Part shown: positions 54,030 through 63,119 of the stretch, piece by piece
Numbering within the stretch: position 1 is the first letter of the stretch
Layout of the letters: each line of letters begins with the position of its first letter
Source: Paenibacillus borealis
GTDB taxonomy: Bacteria > Bacillota > Bacilli > Paenibacillales > Paenibacillaceae
Assembly: GCF_000758665.1 (NCBI RefSeq)
Contig: NZ_CP009285.1
Location: 4,960,001 to 5,024,000, forward strand
DNA: 64,000 nucleotides
Reading direction: 5' to 3'
Notes under the pieces: model-generated
Seen by the model: the letters and a program-made list of their open reading frames with translations, nothing else
What the model was told of the DNA's origin: nothing
Databases searched by the model: none
Program-made: the position numbers and the translations under genes

Positions 54030-54075
54030 TGCGGTGCCTCCTTTATGGTTTAAATAGTTACCTCTTCAGATGATT

Positions 54076-54540
54076 TTAGCACTTGTATACCATGCTCATA
54101 AACTCATAAGAACTTCCGTTTGTATTCTGCATGTAGGTATCTGCTGCGGTAAATCCGGCTTTTAAATACACTTTGATAGCCCTGGTATTAAAGGTTGCTA
54201 CAGCAAGGGTGATCCGTTCAGGATTGTAATTCACAGTAACATAATGCAGTATTGATCTTAGGAAAGCTTGCCCTGCGCCACACCCCGTTAGATCGGGTTT
54301 CATTCCTAAACCTATATCACAAATGTTACCCTCAACAGGCTGCACAGTAAAATATCCTATAAGTTCATCGTCTTGCGATACAGCGTATGTATGATCCCCA
54401 CGTCCGGCCGGGTCCAGGAATTCGATTAAATCTTCCTCGTCCGAATCCATATCATAAAAAGAATATTCACCTGCATAATGCCAATGGTATGCAATATCTT
54501 CAGCTTGAAGCTGTGTTAACGGTCTAATAATTACAGCCAT
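54076..54540 (-). CDS. GNAT N-acetyltransferase
   Basis: 154 residues, with IGLGMKPDLTGCGAGQAFLR as the acetyl-CoA segment and NTRAIKVYLKAGF later. Some similarity to the group that acetylates small molecules. Its start overlaps the end of the 153-residue membrane protein by 10 bp, so it is coupled to it. The start has only a weak site, consistent with coupling. Confidence 0.85.
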   Translation of the reverse strand: MAVIIRPLTQLQAEDIAYHWHYAGEYSFYDMDSDEEDLIEFLDPAGRGDHTYAVSQDDELIGYFTVQPVEGNICDIGLGMKPDLTGCGAGQAFLRSILHYVTVNYNPERITLAVATFNTRAIKVYLKAGFTAADTYMQNTNGSSYEFMSMVYKC

Positions 54541-54992
54541 CGCGTAAACCGTTTGTGCAACACTTCAATCTGATGCTGTTCTGCCCATTCCTTCAGGTCC
54601 TTTATCCCTTGATCCTCCTTGTCAGAGAAACAGAAACAGTACTTGTACGGCACCAGCAAATTAGCTTTGGGCTTAACCGCGATCACGGGCTTAAAGTATC
54701 CTTTGATGAAAATCTTCTTAACCTTGCCCGCTTCTATCTCAGTATTCTTAATCTTAAGGACTTCAGACTTAATTTCAATGCTGAACACTCTGCTACATGT
54801 CACCAAGCGAAAAATTAATATTCCCGCGATAATTCCACCTGATATTATGATGAGTAAATAGAACAAGATAAGATCAAATCGGTTAGTTCTATTATATAGT
54901 ATTACTAAGTTTAGCCAGGATAATATCAGTAAAGTAAAGCTTATCGTCATCCCAATTTCAGCAGGACGTTTGCCTTGATGTGAGAGCATCAT
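54531..54992 (-). CDS. membrane protein with PH-like domain
   Basis: 153 residues. Two hydrophobic segments (MTISFTLLILSWLNLVILY and LILFYLLIIISGGIIAGILI) are followed by a cytoplasmic beta-rich part (VFSIEIKSEVLKIKNTEIEA) like bacterial PH-type domains. Upstream of and overlapping the GNAT gene. No specific function. Confidence 0.7.
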   Translation of the reverse strand: MMLSHQGKRPAEIGMTISFTLLILSWLNLVILYNRTNRFDLILFYLLIIISGGIIAGILIFRLVTCSRVFSIEIKSEVLKIKNTEIEAGKVKKIFIKGYFKPVIAVKPKANLLVPYKYCFCFSDKEDQGIKDLKEWAEQHQIEVLHKRFTRWL

Positions 54993-55199
54993 TCCAATTC
55001 ACTTCCCCACTTTGTTCATGATAAAGATCTATTGGATTCTTATTATAATACAGGTAAAAGATGGTATGCGGCAGTTAGTCGTAACATTCTTTGACGGATA
55101 GGCAAACCCCAAATTTGCATATTCATTTTTTTGACTAACCAGGTATGAAATTATAAGATAGATGGCATGAGAGTTGATTACAGATCAGGAGGGACAGCC

Positions 55200-55571
55200 A
55201 TGGAAGAGTTTGCAGAGTATTTAGCCAAAATCGATAATCCGGTACACCGGGCTGCGACCGAAGAGGTACTTGCCTGGGTGATTCAGGAATTCCCCCAATT
55301 AACGCCGAAGATTGCCTGGAACCAGCCGATGTTCACCGATCACGGAACCTATATTATCGGCTTCAGTGTATCCAAAGCGCATATGGCCGTTGCCCCCGAG
55401 AAGGCGGGTATGGATCATTTTGCCGATGCCATTAAGCTGGCTGGCTTAGATCATACCAAGCTGCTGGTGCGTATGAAATGGACGAGCCCGGTTGATTACA
55501 CCATACTCAGACAAATGATCGAGTACAACATTGCGGATAAGGCTGACTGTACAACTTTTTGGCGGGCATAG
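55200..55571 (+). CDS. DUF1801/YdhG-type protein (frataxin-like iron chaperone fold)
   Basis: 123 residues from ATG 55200 after AGGAGGG. Pattern: VHRAATEEVLAWVIQEFPQL, then IAWNQPMFTDHGTYIIGFS and AVAPEKAGMDHFADAI, then MIEYNIADKADC. This is the DUF1801 family; B. subtilis Fra (YdhG) has the frataxin-like iron-delivery role. Whether this paralogue does the same is unknown. Single gene. Confidence 0.88.
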   Translation: MEEFAEYLAKIDNPVHRAATEEVLAWVIQEFPQLTPKIAWNQPMFTDHGTYIIGFSVSKAHMAVAPEKAGMDHFADAIKLAGLDHTKLLVRMKWTSPVDYTILRQMIEYNIADKADCTTFWRA

Positions 55572-55603
55572 AAGCCAGGGATGAAACACCGGGACCAGCC
55601 AAG

Positions 55604-55631
55604 AAAAAAGGACGTGCAGGATAGCACGTCC
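55604..55631 (-). terminator. terminator of the YcxB-like gene
   Basis: Perfect GGACGTGC / GCACGTCC stem with T6 on the minus strand, 18 bases after the stop. Confidence 0.8.
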
Positions 55632-55649
55632 ATTGTATGACATATCATT

Positions 55650-56147
55650 TTACAGGATAACCCCAGTGACAATCTTGCGGTGATCCGATACATAAGCTCT
55701 GAATTTATTCTCTTGTGCTGCATCCTCGAATGATTGCTTAGCGATGAACCAGTATTCCTGTTGACCATGGAATAGTAAGTAATAGCCTTTATTCTCCCAC
55801 ACCCGGGTGAATGAGCCCCATTTCATGATGGACTGATCTACTTCCGGGCTAAAGTTGATCCCTTCTGCATCAAACAGATATTCGAATTCCTTGTTGTACC
55901 TTGTATCTGCCGACAGGATCTTTGGCAGCAGCAAGGTACGCATAACAATCGACATAGCGATCGTAAGCACAAGCGTTATCGATATCCCGAGGAGTATGAT
56001 GGATTCGTTCTTAACGTATAGAATCATACAAACGGCTACAAACACCGCTTGAACCCCAATCGAGAGAATGGATTTCCACGAATGGAAATACAGTGCCCGC
56101 GCGACCTTTTGAATATGTTTCCCGTAATGAAAGCTGATTGTCTCCAT
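55650..56147 (-). CDS. YcxB-like membrane protein
   Basis: 165 residues from ATG 56147 (METISFHYGKHIQKVARALY) after AAAGGGTG. Two hydrophobic segments (SILSIGVQAVFVAVCMILYV and GISITLVLTIAMSIVMR) and a C-terminal soluble domain with FSPEVDQSIMKWGSFTRVWE, the YcxB-type pattern. Function unknown. Confidence 0.78.
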   Translation of the reverse strand: METISFHYGKHIQKVARALYFHSWKSILSIGVQAVFVAVCMILYVKNESIILLGISITLVLTIAMSIVMRTLLLPKILSADTRYNKEFEYLFDAEGINFSPEVDQSIMKWGSFTRVWENKGYYLLFHGQQEYWFIAKQSFEDAAQENKFRAYVSDHRKIVTGVIL

Positions 56148-56244
56148 TTTGTCACCCTTTATCTGTTCACTTAATAACCTCAGTAGTATAGCATTCATTA
56201 CACGAATCCCATAGCGGATAAAATAGCTTGCCGCCTTCTTCATT

Positions 56245-57366
56245 CTACTTGGAGCTAGCCTCCACCGACGGCTCTGGTCCCAGCTTCACGAACAGCGTAG
56301 CAATCAGCGCGATCAGAAAACCAGTCACGCAGGCGATCAGGAAACCGCCGAACCCGTCCCCCAGGTAAGCAGGCAACGTAGCCAGCCCCGGAAATGCGAA
56401 AGAGATCGCGGCAGAGCCGAACATCCCGACCATTCCGCCTCCGATCGCTCCCGCGCAGCAGACAATGACCATTGGCTTACGCATGGGCAGGTTCACACCG
56501 AACATCGCGGGCTCGGTAACTCCGAACAAGGCTGAAATAGACGCGGACAAACATAAGGTTTTGAACTTCTTATCTTTGGCCTTGATGAACACGGCGAGCG
56601 CGGCTCCTGCCTGTGCGAAGGAAGCCGGACCCATCAGTGCGAGGATGGTATCCGAACCATTCACGCTGATATTGTTAATCGCCAGCGGCACGAGACTCCA
56701 GTGCAACCCGAAGATTACCATCGGTTGAATAATCGCGCCAAGCACCATTCCCGCCCCTGCCGAGCTGAGATTATATACAGAGCGGTATCCTTCAGCAAGC
56801 ACGTCTCCGGCAAGTGAGCCGACCGGACCGAACACCAGCAGCGTCACGGCGGACACTGTAACAATCGAGATCAACGGTGTGAAAAACTCCCGGATGACCT
56901 CAGGCAATATTTTAACGCAGAATCGTTCTACATACACTAAGAGGCCTACCGCAAGGATGATCGGAATGGCGCTCGAAGGATAGTTAACGGGAGTAATACT
57001 CATCCCGAGAAATTGTATGATTTCCTGGTTGTCAAACAGCGTGGTCAGGCTCGGGTACAGCAGCACTCCGGCAATCACAACGGCAGTAAAAGGGTTAGCC
57101 CCGAATTTGCGGGCGGCTGTAAAGGCAAGCAGCAGCGGGAGATAGTAGAACAGACTGTCCGCCATCGCATTCAGCACGGTATATGTGCCCTCCGTCTTGC
57201 TGATGATTTCCAGCGCAGCCGCCCCGGCGAGTAAACCCTTCATAATGCCTGCCGCACTCAGAATATTAACGATTGGAAGAAAGATTCCGGAAATGCCGTC
57301 AATGATGACATTGACAATACTTCTCCTGACTTGCTTCGCAGGTATTTCCTCATGCTTCTCTTCCAT
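56245..57366 (-). CDS. PTS EIIC-only protein, beta-glucoside/sucrose family
   Basis: 373 residues from ATG 57366 after AGGAGG. The IIC fold is complete: DGISGIFLPIVNILSAAGIM, ARKFGANPFTAVVIAG, GLHWSLVPLAI, TEPAMFGVNLPMRKPM and a last helix. Neither IIB nor IIA is present, unlike the usual EIIBC/EIIABC layout. It could use IIB from another PTS, or be a residual or regulatory form. It lies 40 bases after a large hairpin and 116 after the ABC-F gene on the same strand. Confidence 0.85.
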   Translation of the reverse strand: MEEKHEEIPAKQVRRSIVNVIIDGISGIFLPIVNILSAAGIMKGLLAGAAALEIISKTEGTYTVLNAMADSLFYYLPLLLAFTAARKFGANPFTAVVIAGVLLYPSLTTLFDNQEIIQFLGMSITPVNYPSSAIPIILAVGLLVYVERFCVKILPEVIREFFTPLISIVTVSAVTLLVFGPVGSLAGDVLAEGYRSVYNLSSAGAGMVLGAIIQPMVIFGLHWSLVPLAINNISVNGSDTILALMGPASFAQAGAALAVFIKAKDKKFKTLCLSASISALFGVTEPAMFGVNLPMRKPMVIVCCAGAIGGGMVGMFGSAAISFAFPGLATLPAYLGDGFGGFLIACVTGFLIALIATLFVKLGPEPSVEASSK

Positions 57367-57404
57367 ATGTTCCTCCTGCACCTATACTTAAATCTTGACA
57401 TAAA

Positions 57405-57477
57405 TGACCCGTAAGAAGGGGCACTTTATTCAAAGCTGCCCTCTTACGGGTCACCGTCAGACCGGCATTATTGCCGG
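57405..57477 (-). terminator. two hairpins between the ABC-F and PTS IIC genes
   Basis: First, CCGGCA / TGCCGG (57462-57477), right after the ABC-F stop. Second, a long stem TGACCCGTAAGA.. / ..TCTTACGGGTCA (57405-57453) ending 39 bases before the IIC start. T runs are weak; it may act as terminator or attenuator for the IIC gene. Confidence 0.55.
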
Positions 57478-57481
57478 CTCT

Positions 57482-59038
57482 TTAGAATACTTTAGTTGTC
57501 CACGATTCACAGTTCCAGATATCCGTCACGATATCGCGGTAAAATTCAGGTTCATGGGAAATCAGCAGGATGCTTCCTTTATAAGCTTTGAGCGCACGCT
57601 GCAGCTCTTCCTTGGCATCTACATCGAGATGGTTGGTCGGCTCATCCAGTACAAGCAGGTTGCTATCACGGTTGATCAGCTTGCACAAACGTACTTTGGC
57701 TTTCTCGCCGCCGCTTAAGACCGCAATCTTGCTCTCGATATGCTTGGTCGTCAGGCCGCATTTGGCTAGTGCCGCCCGGATTTCAAATTGGGAGTAGGAC
57801 GGGAACTCGTTCCAGATCTCTTCAATACAGGTGTTGTAATTCGATTCCTTCATTTCCTGTTCGAAATAACCGATCTCCAGCAGATCCCCGAGTCTGACCG
57901 AGCCTGAAATGGCTTGAATCTGGCCGAGAATGCTGCGCAGCAGCGTCGTTTTACCGATCCCGTTCGCACCTACAAGGGCAATCTTCTGTCCCCGCTCCAT
58001 GCTCAGATCAAGCGGTCTGGACAATGGGGAATCGTAGCCGATCACCAGATCCTTCGCTTCAAAAATCACCTTGCCGGAGGTCCGGCCCTGCTTGAAGTTA
58101 AATTGCGGCTTCGGCTTCTCCTTGGCAATCTCGATGACATCCATCTTATCCAGCTTCTTCTGCCGGGACATCGCCATATTACGGGTAGCTACGCTGGCCT
58201 TGTTACGCGCAACGAAGTCCTTCAGGTCGGCAATTTCCTGCTGCTGGCGTTTGAAGGCCGATTCCAGCTGCGATTTCTTCGCTTCATACACCTGCTGGAA
58301 ATACTCATAATCGCCCACATAACGTGACAGCGACTGATTCTCCATATGATAGATCAGGTTGATTACGCTGTTCAGGAACGGAATGTCATGCGAAATTAGA
58401 ATGAAGGCATTCTCGTAATCCAGCAAATAACGCTTCAGCCAGTTGATATGCTGTTCATCCAGATAGTTCGTAGGCTCATCGAGCAGCAGGATGTCCGGCT
58501 TCTCCAGCAGCAACTTAGCCAGCAGAACCTTGGTCCGTTGACCGCCGCTGAGATCGTTAACGTCTTTGTCCAGACCGATGTCTGTAAGACCCAGTCCGCG
58601 GGCCGTTTCATCGATTTTGGCATCGATCATATAGAAATCCTGGCTGGTCAGCATGTCCTGAATCGTTCCAACGTCCTCCAGCAGCTGCTCCAGCTCCTCC
58701 GGGGTGACCTCGCCCATCTTGCCGTACATATCGTTCATCTCTTGTTCCATATCGAACAGATATTGGAAGGCTCCGCGCAGAACATCACGGATGGATTGTC
58801 CCTGCTGAAGTACAGCATGCTGATCCAGATAACCGGCGCGCATGCGTTTCGCCCATTCCACCTTGCCTTCGTCCGGCTGCAGCTTGCCGGTAATGATATT
58901 CATGAAGGTCGATTTACCTTCACCATTGGCACCAATCAGACCGATATGCTCGCCCTTCAACAGGCGGAAGGACACATCGGTGAATATGGCCCGGTCTCCG
59001 AAACCGTGACTCAGCTTTTCTACATTTAATATGCTCAT
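57482..59038 (-). CDS. ABC-F family ATPase (EttA/YkpA-like)
   Basis: 518 residues with two ABC domains and no membrane part. Walker A GANGEGKST and GANGIGKTT; signatures LSGGQRTKV and LSGGEKAKV; Walker B LLLLDEPTNYLD and LVLDEPTNHLD. The charged linker (QLESAFKRQQQEIADLKDFV) lies between them. ABC-F proteins bind the ribosomal E site and act in translation or antibiotic protection; the length fits the YkpA-like housekeeping group better than resistance ABC-Fs. AAAGGTG site. Confidence 0.92.
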   Translation of the reverse strand: MSILNVEKLSHGFGDRAIFTDVSFRLLKGEHIGLIGANGEGKSTFMNIITGKLQPDEGKVEWAKRMRAGYLDQHAVLQQGQSIRDVLRGAFQYLFDMEQEMNDMYGKMGEVTPEELEQLLEDVGTIQDMLTSQDFYMIDAKIDETARGLGLTDIGLDKDVNDLSGGQRTKVLLAKLLLEKPDILLLDEPTNYLDEQHINWLKRYLLDYENAFILISHDIPFLNSVINLIYHMENQSLSRYVGDYEYFQQVYEAKKSQLESAFKRQQQEIADLKDFVARNKASVATRNMAMSRQKKLDKMDVIEIAKEKPKPQFNFKQGRTSGKVIFEAKDLVIGYDSPLSRPLDLSMERGQKIALVGANGIGKTTLLRSILGQIQAISGSVRLGDLLEIGYFEQEMKESNYNTCIEEIWNEFPSYSQFEIRAALAKCGLTTKHIESKIAVLSGGEKAKVRLCKLINRDSNLLVLDEPTNHLDVDAKEELQRALKAYKGSILLISHEPEFYRDIVTDIWNCESWTTKVF

Positions 59039-59127
59039 GAAATTAACACCTTTTCCTTTATTCTATATTCTCGTCATATTATAAAGGCTAAAGCGCCACA
59101 ACTCCAGACGGTTTGCAAAAAAAGGCG

Positions 59128-59153
59128 AAAAAACACTAACATGGGGTTAGTGT
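59128..59153 (-). terminator. terminator of the 59198 kinase unit
   Basis: Perfect arms ACACTAAC / GTTAGTGT; the minus strand continues with T6, 45 bases after the kinase stop. Confidence 0.82.
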
Positions 59154-59197
59154 CGTAAGCCTTGACCTCTCTTGGAACATAGACATCGTTCTTGGTC

Positions 59198-60109
59198 TCA
59201 ATCCATGCATTGGGCGAAGCGCTCCGTTATTTGGATGCCTCTGTGCCAGTCCGTCCCTCCGCCTTCAATCGTCCAGCATGCCTCAAGCACACCCCGCACC
59301 ACACCCCACATCGCGATTCGGCGGGGCTCCAGGCCAAGGCGGTCAGCCATCATCCCAATCCGGCTGCGCAGCACCTGTTCGGAATCCCCACCCCGATCCG
59401 TATAGTTAAGCAAATACTGGATCGTATCGAAATGAAGATCGCCGATGATGCCTTTAGGATCAATGACTACCCATTGCTCTTCCCCTTGGCGGAGGATGTT
59501 GTCATGATGCAGATCACCGTGCAGCAGATAATTCTCTTCCGTGGTGTTAATGAGATAAACCAGACATTCTTCGGCATTCTCCACCCAGCTCTCAGCCAGC
59601 GGCGCTGCAGTTTCTCCATCGCCGAACCGCTCGCGGTATCGCTCTATGGCCGCGAAGTGATGCTTCATGGAAGGGTACAGACTGCCGGCTGGTGCAGGAA
59701 GCTGAAGGCGCTGAAATACTTCACAAAAGATATTCGTCGACTTCGCATCATCCTCAATGGCCGACAACGGTGTGCCGGGGTCGGCTCCTTCCAGCAGGGC
59801 CACACCCCAATCCTCATCTGCATCCAGTACATGAATCGCCCCCCGGCCCTCATAGGCGCGAAGCACACTAACTTCCCTTGCAAGCTCGTCCTTCATGAAG
59901 GATAATTTCAGGACTGCCGGCTTCCCGTTACCGGACTTTGCACGGAGTACATAATTATACGATAGATTGGAAAATGGAGCTTCCGGATTAATGCCGAAGC
60001 GGTCTGCACAGTCGGTAATCAGATCAGGCAGCGCCTCCGCCCATGCTACGCCCTGCTTACCGTAGAGTTCGTTCATTCTTTTGGTAAAAGGTTCAGGTAT
60101 TATAATCAT
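59198..60109 (-). CDS. APH(6)/hydroxyurea-kinase-family phosphotransferase
   Basis: 303 residues from ATG 60109 after AAAGGAG. Start pattern IPEPFTKRMNELYGKQGVAW, then LLHGDLHHDNIL (catalytic loop, about 208) and WVVIDPKGIIGDLHFDTI. These are the marks of the PF04655-type kinases, which include streptomycin 6-kinases, though chromosomal members often have unknown substrates. It lies 16 bases after the broken GNAT gene, so both are in one unit. Confidence 0.85.
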   Translation of the reverse strand: MIIIPEPFTKRMNELYGKQGVAWAEALPDLITDCADRFGINPEAPFSNLSYNYVLRAKSGNGKPAVLKLSFMKDELAREVSVLRAYEGRGAIHVLDADEDWGVALLEGADPGTPLSAIEDDAKSTNIFCEVFQRLQLPAPAGSLYPSMKHHFAAIERYRERFGDGETAAPLAESWVENAEECLVYLINTTEENYLLHGDLHHDNILRQGEEQWVVIDPKGIIGDLHFDTIQYLLNYTDRGGDSEQVLRSRIGMMADRLGLEPRRIAMWGVVRGVLEACWTIEGGGTDWHRGIQITERFAQCMD

Positions 60110-60125
60110 GCCCAACGGCTCCTTT

Positions 60126-60552
60126 CAGTCATGTAGCCAGTCTGCTCTCCATTCCGCTTGGGTCAACTCATAATCGATAAAACTCTGCCATTCTCCAAGC
60201 TGATCTGTCCACGCATCCGTTCGCACTTCAATTTTCCGGAAGCCGAGTTTCTCATATACATGCTGTGCTCTGGTGTTCTTAAGATTGGTATCGAGGATAA
60301 TTGTGTGATATCCCGGAACCTGTAACTCATTTCCCCCACCGGAACGCCGCTGATCTCCAGGATCAAACGGCCTTGCCGTTCCGGGTCCGCCCCGCTCTGC
60401 AGTTTGCTTCGTACCTCTTGTTCAGTAGTGCCTATTCCATGGGGAAAACCGGCGTGCGCCATAATTCTCCCGTCGTTCCACCAGCTGCATAACAGCCTTG
60501 CATCGCCTATAGCCGCATCCCGGATGACCAGTTTCCCTTTATGCAGATACAT
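60126..60552 (-). pseudogene. GNAT gene with internal deletion and frameshift
   Basis: From ATG 60552 the protein begins MYLHKGKLVIRDAAIGDARL and WWNDGRIMAHAGFPHGIG to VGEMSYR near residue 78, then turns to unrelated sequence. In another frame, from about 60306, the true end of the GNAT fold follows (YHTIILDTNLKNTRAQHVYE, then KLGFRKIEVRTDAW), with a stop at 60126. About 35-40 residues holding the acetyl-CoA segment are missing, so the enzyme cannot work. Confidence 0.78.
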
Positions 60553-60695
60553 TTCTTCCCCCTCTGTTCCTTCGGTCTGAATAATCGCAAGCTCATTATA
60601 TCATGCGACCATTTCCAGATTAAGGGAGGGTTTCGTTATACATAAACTATACGGAATTGAAGTTAATTAAGCTCTAATCAAGCTCTCTGGTCATG

Positions 60696-61484
60696 CTACA
60701 GGTACAGAAGCAGCAGCACGTAAGCAAGCGTGACTCCCCCGGCGGTATAATCCATTCGCGATAATCTTAGCTCTCTATAAGAAGTACGGTCCCTTCCAGT
60801 CCCATAGGCTCTTGCATCGATCGTCATTGCCAGCTGCTCTGCCCGTTGAACCGTTGTTATTAGCAGGGGAACCACCAATGACAAATATGCAAACACCCGC
60901 TTATGGCCTTTAAGCGCTATAATGTCATACCCTCTGGCCCTTTGCGCCAGCATAATGCGGTCCAGCTCTTGAATAATTACCGGGATGAAGCGGACTGCAA
61001 TCACGAGCATCAATGCAGTGGCCTCAACCGGAACTCCCCGGCGGGATAGCGGCTTGCACAGTTGTTCCAGGCCTTTTGCCAGATCCAGCGGCTTGGTCGT
61101 CAAGGTTAGGAGCGATGCAAGCGACACGAGCAAGAGAATACGCCAGACAACGAAGAGGCCCTTCTCTATTCCTTCTTCTGTCACTTTAACGGCCGAACCC
61201 GGCCAGAGCTGTACTCCGCTGGTATTGAAGAGATGGTAGGCAAAAGTAAAGGACAAGATGAGCGCAACCGGCTTTAATCCTCTAAGAAACATCCGTACCG
61301 GAACCCGGGACAACAGCAGCTGGCTTCCCGTAAAGACAGTCGCTACAGCATATCCGCCATAATTATTGATTAAAAGAGAGCAAATTGTAAAGGTTAGCAT
61401 ACTTAACAGCTTGGTACGGGGGTCTAGCCGGTGGAGTACTGAATCTGAAGGGATATACTGGCCCAGCAGGATGTTATCCTTCAT
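60696..61484 (-). CDS. ecfT: ECF transporter transmembrane protein EcfT
   Basis: 262 residues with several hydrophobic helices and the two EcfT coupling motifs ARGYD (in LAQRARGYDIIALKG) and ARAYG (in AMTIDARAYGTGRDR). N-terminal SVLHRLDPRTKLLSML is typical. It couples the ATPases to a substrate-binding S protein. Its start overlaps the ecfA2 end by 11 bp. Last in the operon seen here. Confidence 0.93.
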   Translation of the reverse strand: MKDNILLGQYIPSDSVLHRLDPRTKLLSMLTFTICSLLINNYGGYAVATVFTGSQLLLSRVPVRMFLRGLKPVALILSFTFAYHLFNTSGVQLWPGSAVKVTEEGIEKGLFVVWRILLLVSLASLLTLTTKPLDLAKGLEQLCKPLSRRGVPVEATALMLVIAVRFIPVIIQELDRIMLAQRARGYDIIALKGHKRVFAYLSLVVPLLITTVQRAEQLAMTIDARAYGTGRDRTSYRELRLSRMDYTAGGVTLAYVLLLLYL

Positions 61485-62334
61485 GATGAAGACCTCTGGA
61501 CTGCCAGACGTTCCTCACAAGCTGCATAATATCTTCTTCCCTGCAACTCGCCGGTTTAAGAGTCCGTCCGGAAATTCCCTCAATGAATCTTAAGAGCTGT
61601 ACAGGCTCGGGCAAAGGCAATCCGGCTTGCTCCATCAATGCTGCATGCTTCAGAAACAGTTCATTCGCCTCCAAATGGGCCAATAAGCGTCCCTTCTGGA
61701 AGATCATCACCTCGTCCGAATAGTCGGCAACCTCCTCAAGCTGATGAGAGATGAGTAGTACTGTCCGGTTCTTCTCCCTCTGCCATGCCTTGAGCTGCCT
61801 CAGCAGCGCTGTCCTGTGCACGGGATCAAGTCCGGCGGTCGGTTCATCGAGAATAAGCAGCTCCGGCTCCGTAATCAGCACGGAAGCGACAGCGACAAGC
61901 CGCTTAAGCCCCCCGCTAAGCTGGAACGGCTTCTCCTGGAGAAGATCTGCGGGGAGTCCCAGCTGCTCCATAACCGTCTTGACGGCTGCTTCCACTTTCC
62001 CTGGTGATTCCCCCTTCACAGTGAGAGCAAAGGCCAGCTCCCTGTAAACCGTCGTTGCGAAAAGCTGCTGCTCCGGATATTGAAATACATAACCGATCTG
62101 CGGGACGGCCTTCATATTCCCTTTACTGTCCCTGGGCAGAGGTTGGCGGTCATGCGTATATTCGCCTCTGTAGAAAGGAACCAGCCCCTTTATTCCTTTG
62201 GCAAAGGTGGATTTTCCTGCTCCGGTATGGCCAATTACCGAAATCCATTTTCCTTCCTGAAGCGTGCAGCTTATGGATTGAAGGATCTCTTCACCATTCA
62301 ACTTTACACTTACGTCATTTAACTCGTAGCCCAT
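61474..62334 (-). CDS. ecfA2: ECF transporter ATPase EcfA2
   Basis: 286 residues from ATG 62334. Walker A IGHTGAGKST, Q-loop YVFQYPEQQLF, signature LSGGLKRLVAVASVL (Leu where Gln or Met is usual), Walker B LLILDEPTAGLD, switch His SHQLEEVADYS. C-terminal extension typical of EcfA2. Its start overlaps the ecfA1 end by 16 bp. Forms a heterodimer with EcfA1. Confidence 0.93.
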   Translation of the reverse strand: MGYELNDVSVKLNGEEILQSISCTLQEGKWISVIGHTGAGKSTFAKGIKGLVPFYRGEYTHDRQPLPRDSKGNMKAVPQIGYVFQYPEQQLFATTVYRELAFALTVKGESPGKVEAAVKTVMEQLGLPADLLQEKPFQLSGGLKRLVAVASVLITEPELLILDEPTAGLDPVHRTALLRQLKAWQREKNRTVLLISHQLEEVADYSDEVMIFQKGRLLAHLEANELFLKHAALMEQAGLPLPEPVQLLRFIEGISGRTLKPASCREEDIMQLVRNVWQSRGLHHEG

Positions 62335-63119
62335 AAGGCAGACACCGTCTCCTTCCAATCCGCACGCAGGGGGGTTTTCAATCCGAGCGCTTGATGCAGT
62401 CTTACCGCAAAAGGGGGAGAGAGCTGATGCTCTGTAACGGATACGCTGCTAAACAAGGCGGAGGGTGATCCGTCGAAAGCAATTGCTCCTCTGCTCAGAA
62501 GCAGAACACGGTCAGAGGAAAGAATCTCATCCATATGATGCGTGATCTGAATGATGGTCTTACCCTGCCGGTGAAGGGAGTTCATTAGCTCGAGGATGTC
62601 TCTTCTTCCCTGCGGATCGAGCATGGAGGTCGCTTCATCAAAGATCATTATCGAAGGTTCCATTGCCACAACGGCAGCAACCGCAACCCGCTGTTTCTGG
62701 CCGCCTGACAGTTGATGCGGCATGGCTTCCGCATAATCTTCCATGTGAACCGCTTGCAGAGCCATATTCACCCGCCCGGCCATATCAGCTCTCAATACGC
62801 GCAGATTCTCCAGTCCGAATATCACTTCATCCAGAACGGAGGTTGTGATGAACTGATCGTCGGGATTTTGAAATACCAGTCCGGCCTGCTCCCGAATCTT
62901 CCCAAGGTCATCAGGATTCCGTGTATTTAAATGGTCCAGCATTACTTGTCCGTCTCTTGGCTGCAGGAGCCCGTTCATTAACTTGGCGAGCGTTGACTTT
63001 CCGCTTCCGTTCCCGCCAATGATGGATATAAATTCGCCTTGGCGGATTTCGAAGCTTAATTGACGAAGAACCGGATTTCTGCTCCGGTAATAATAATCGA
63101 CCTGATCAAAAGCAAGCAT
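62319..63119 (-). CDS. ecfA1: ECF transporter ATPase EcfA1
   Basis: 266 residues. Walker A IGGNGSGKSTLAKLM, Q-loop VFQNPDDQFITTSV, signature LSGGQKQRVAVAAVVAM, Walker B IMIFDEATSMLD with the Ala/Ser swap typical of EcfA1, switch THHMDEI. Its start overlaps the SDR end by 14 bp. Part of a tight overlapping operon with ecfA2 and ecfT. Confidence 0.93.
   Translation of the reverse strand: MLAFDQVDYYYRSRNPVLRQLSFEIRQGEFISIIGGNGSGKSTLAKLMNGLLQPRDGQVMLDHLNTRNPDDLGKIREQAGLVFQNPDDQFITTSVLDEVIFGLENLRVLRADMAGRVNMALQAVHMEDYAEAMPHQLSGGQKQRVAVAAVVAMEPSIMIFDEATSMLDPQGRRDILELMNSLHRQGKTIIQITHHMDEILSSDRVLLLSRGAIAFDGSPSALFSSVSVTEHQLSPPFAVRLHQALGLKTPLRADWKETVSALWATS

Noticed and set aside
59198..60109. calling the kinase a streptomycin resistance gene
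   Set aside because: The family match is clear, but chromosomal members often act on unknown substrates and no resistance context is present.
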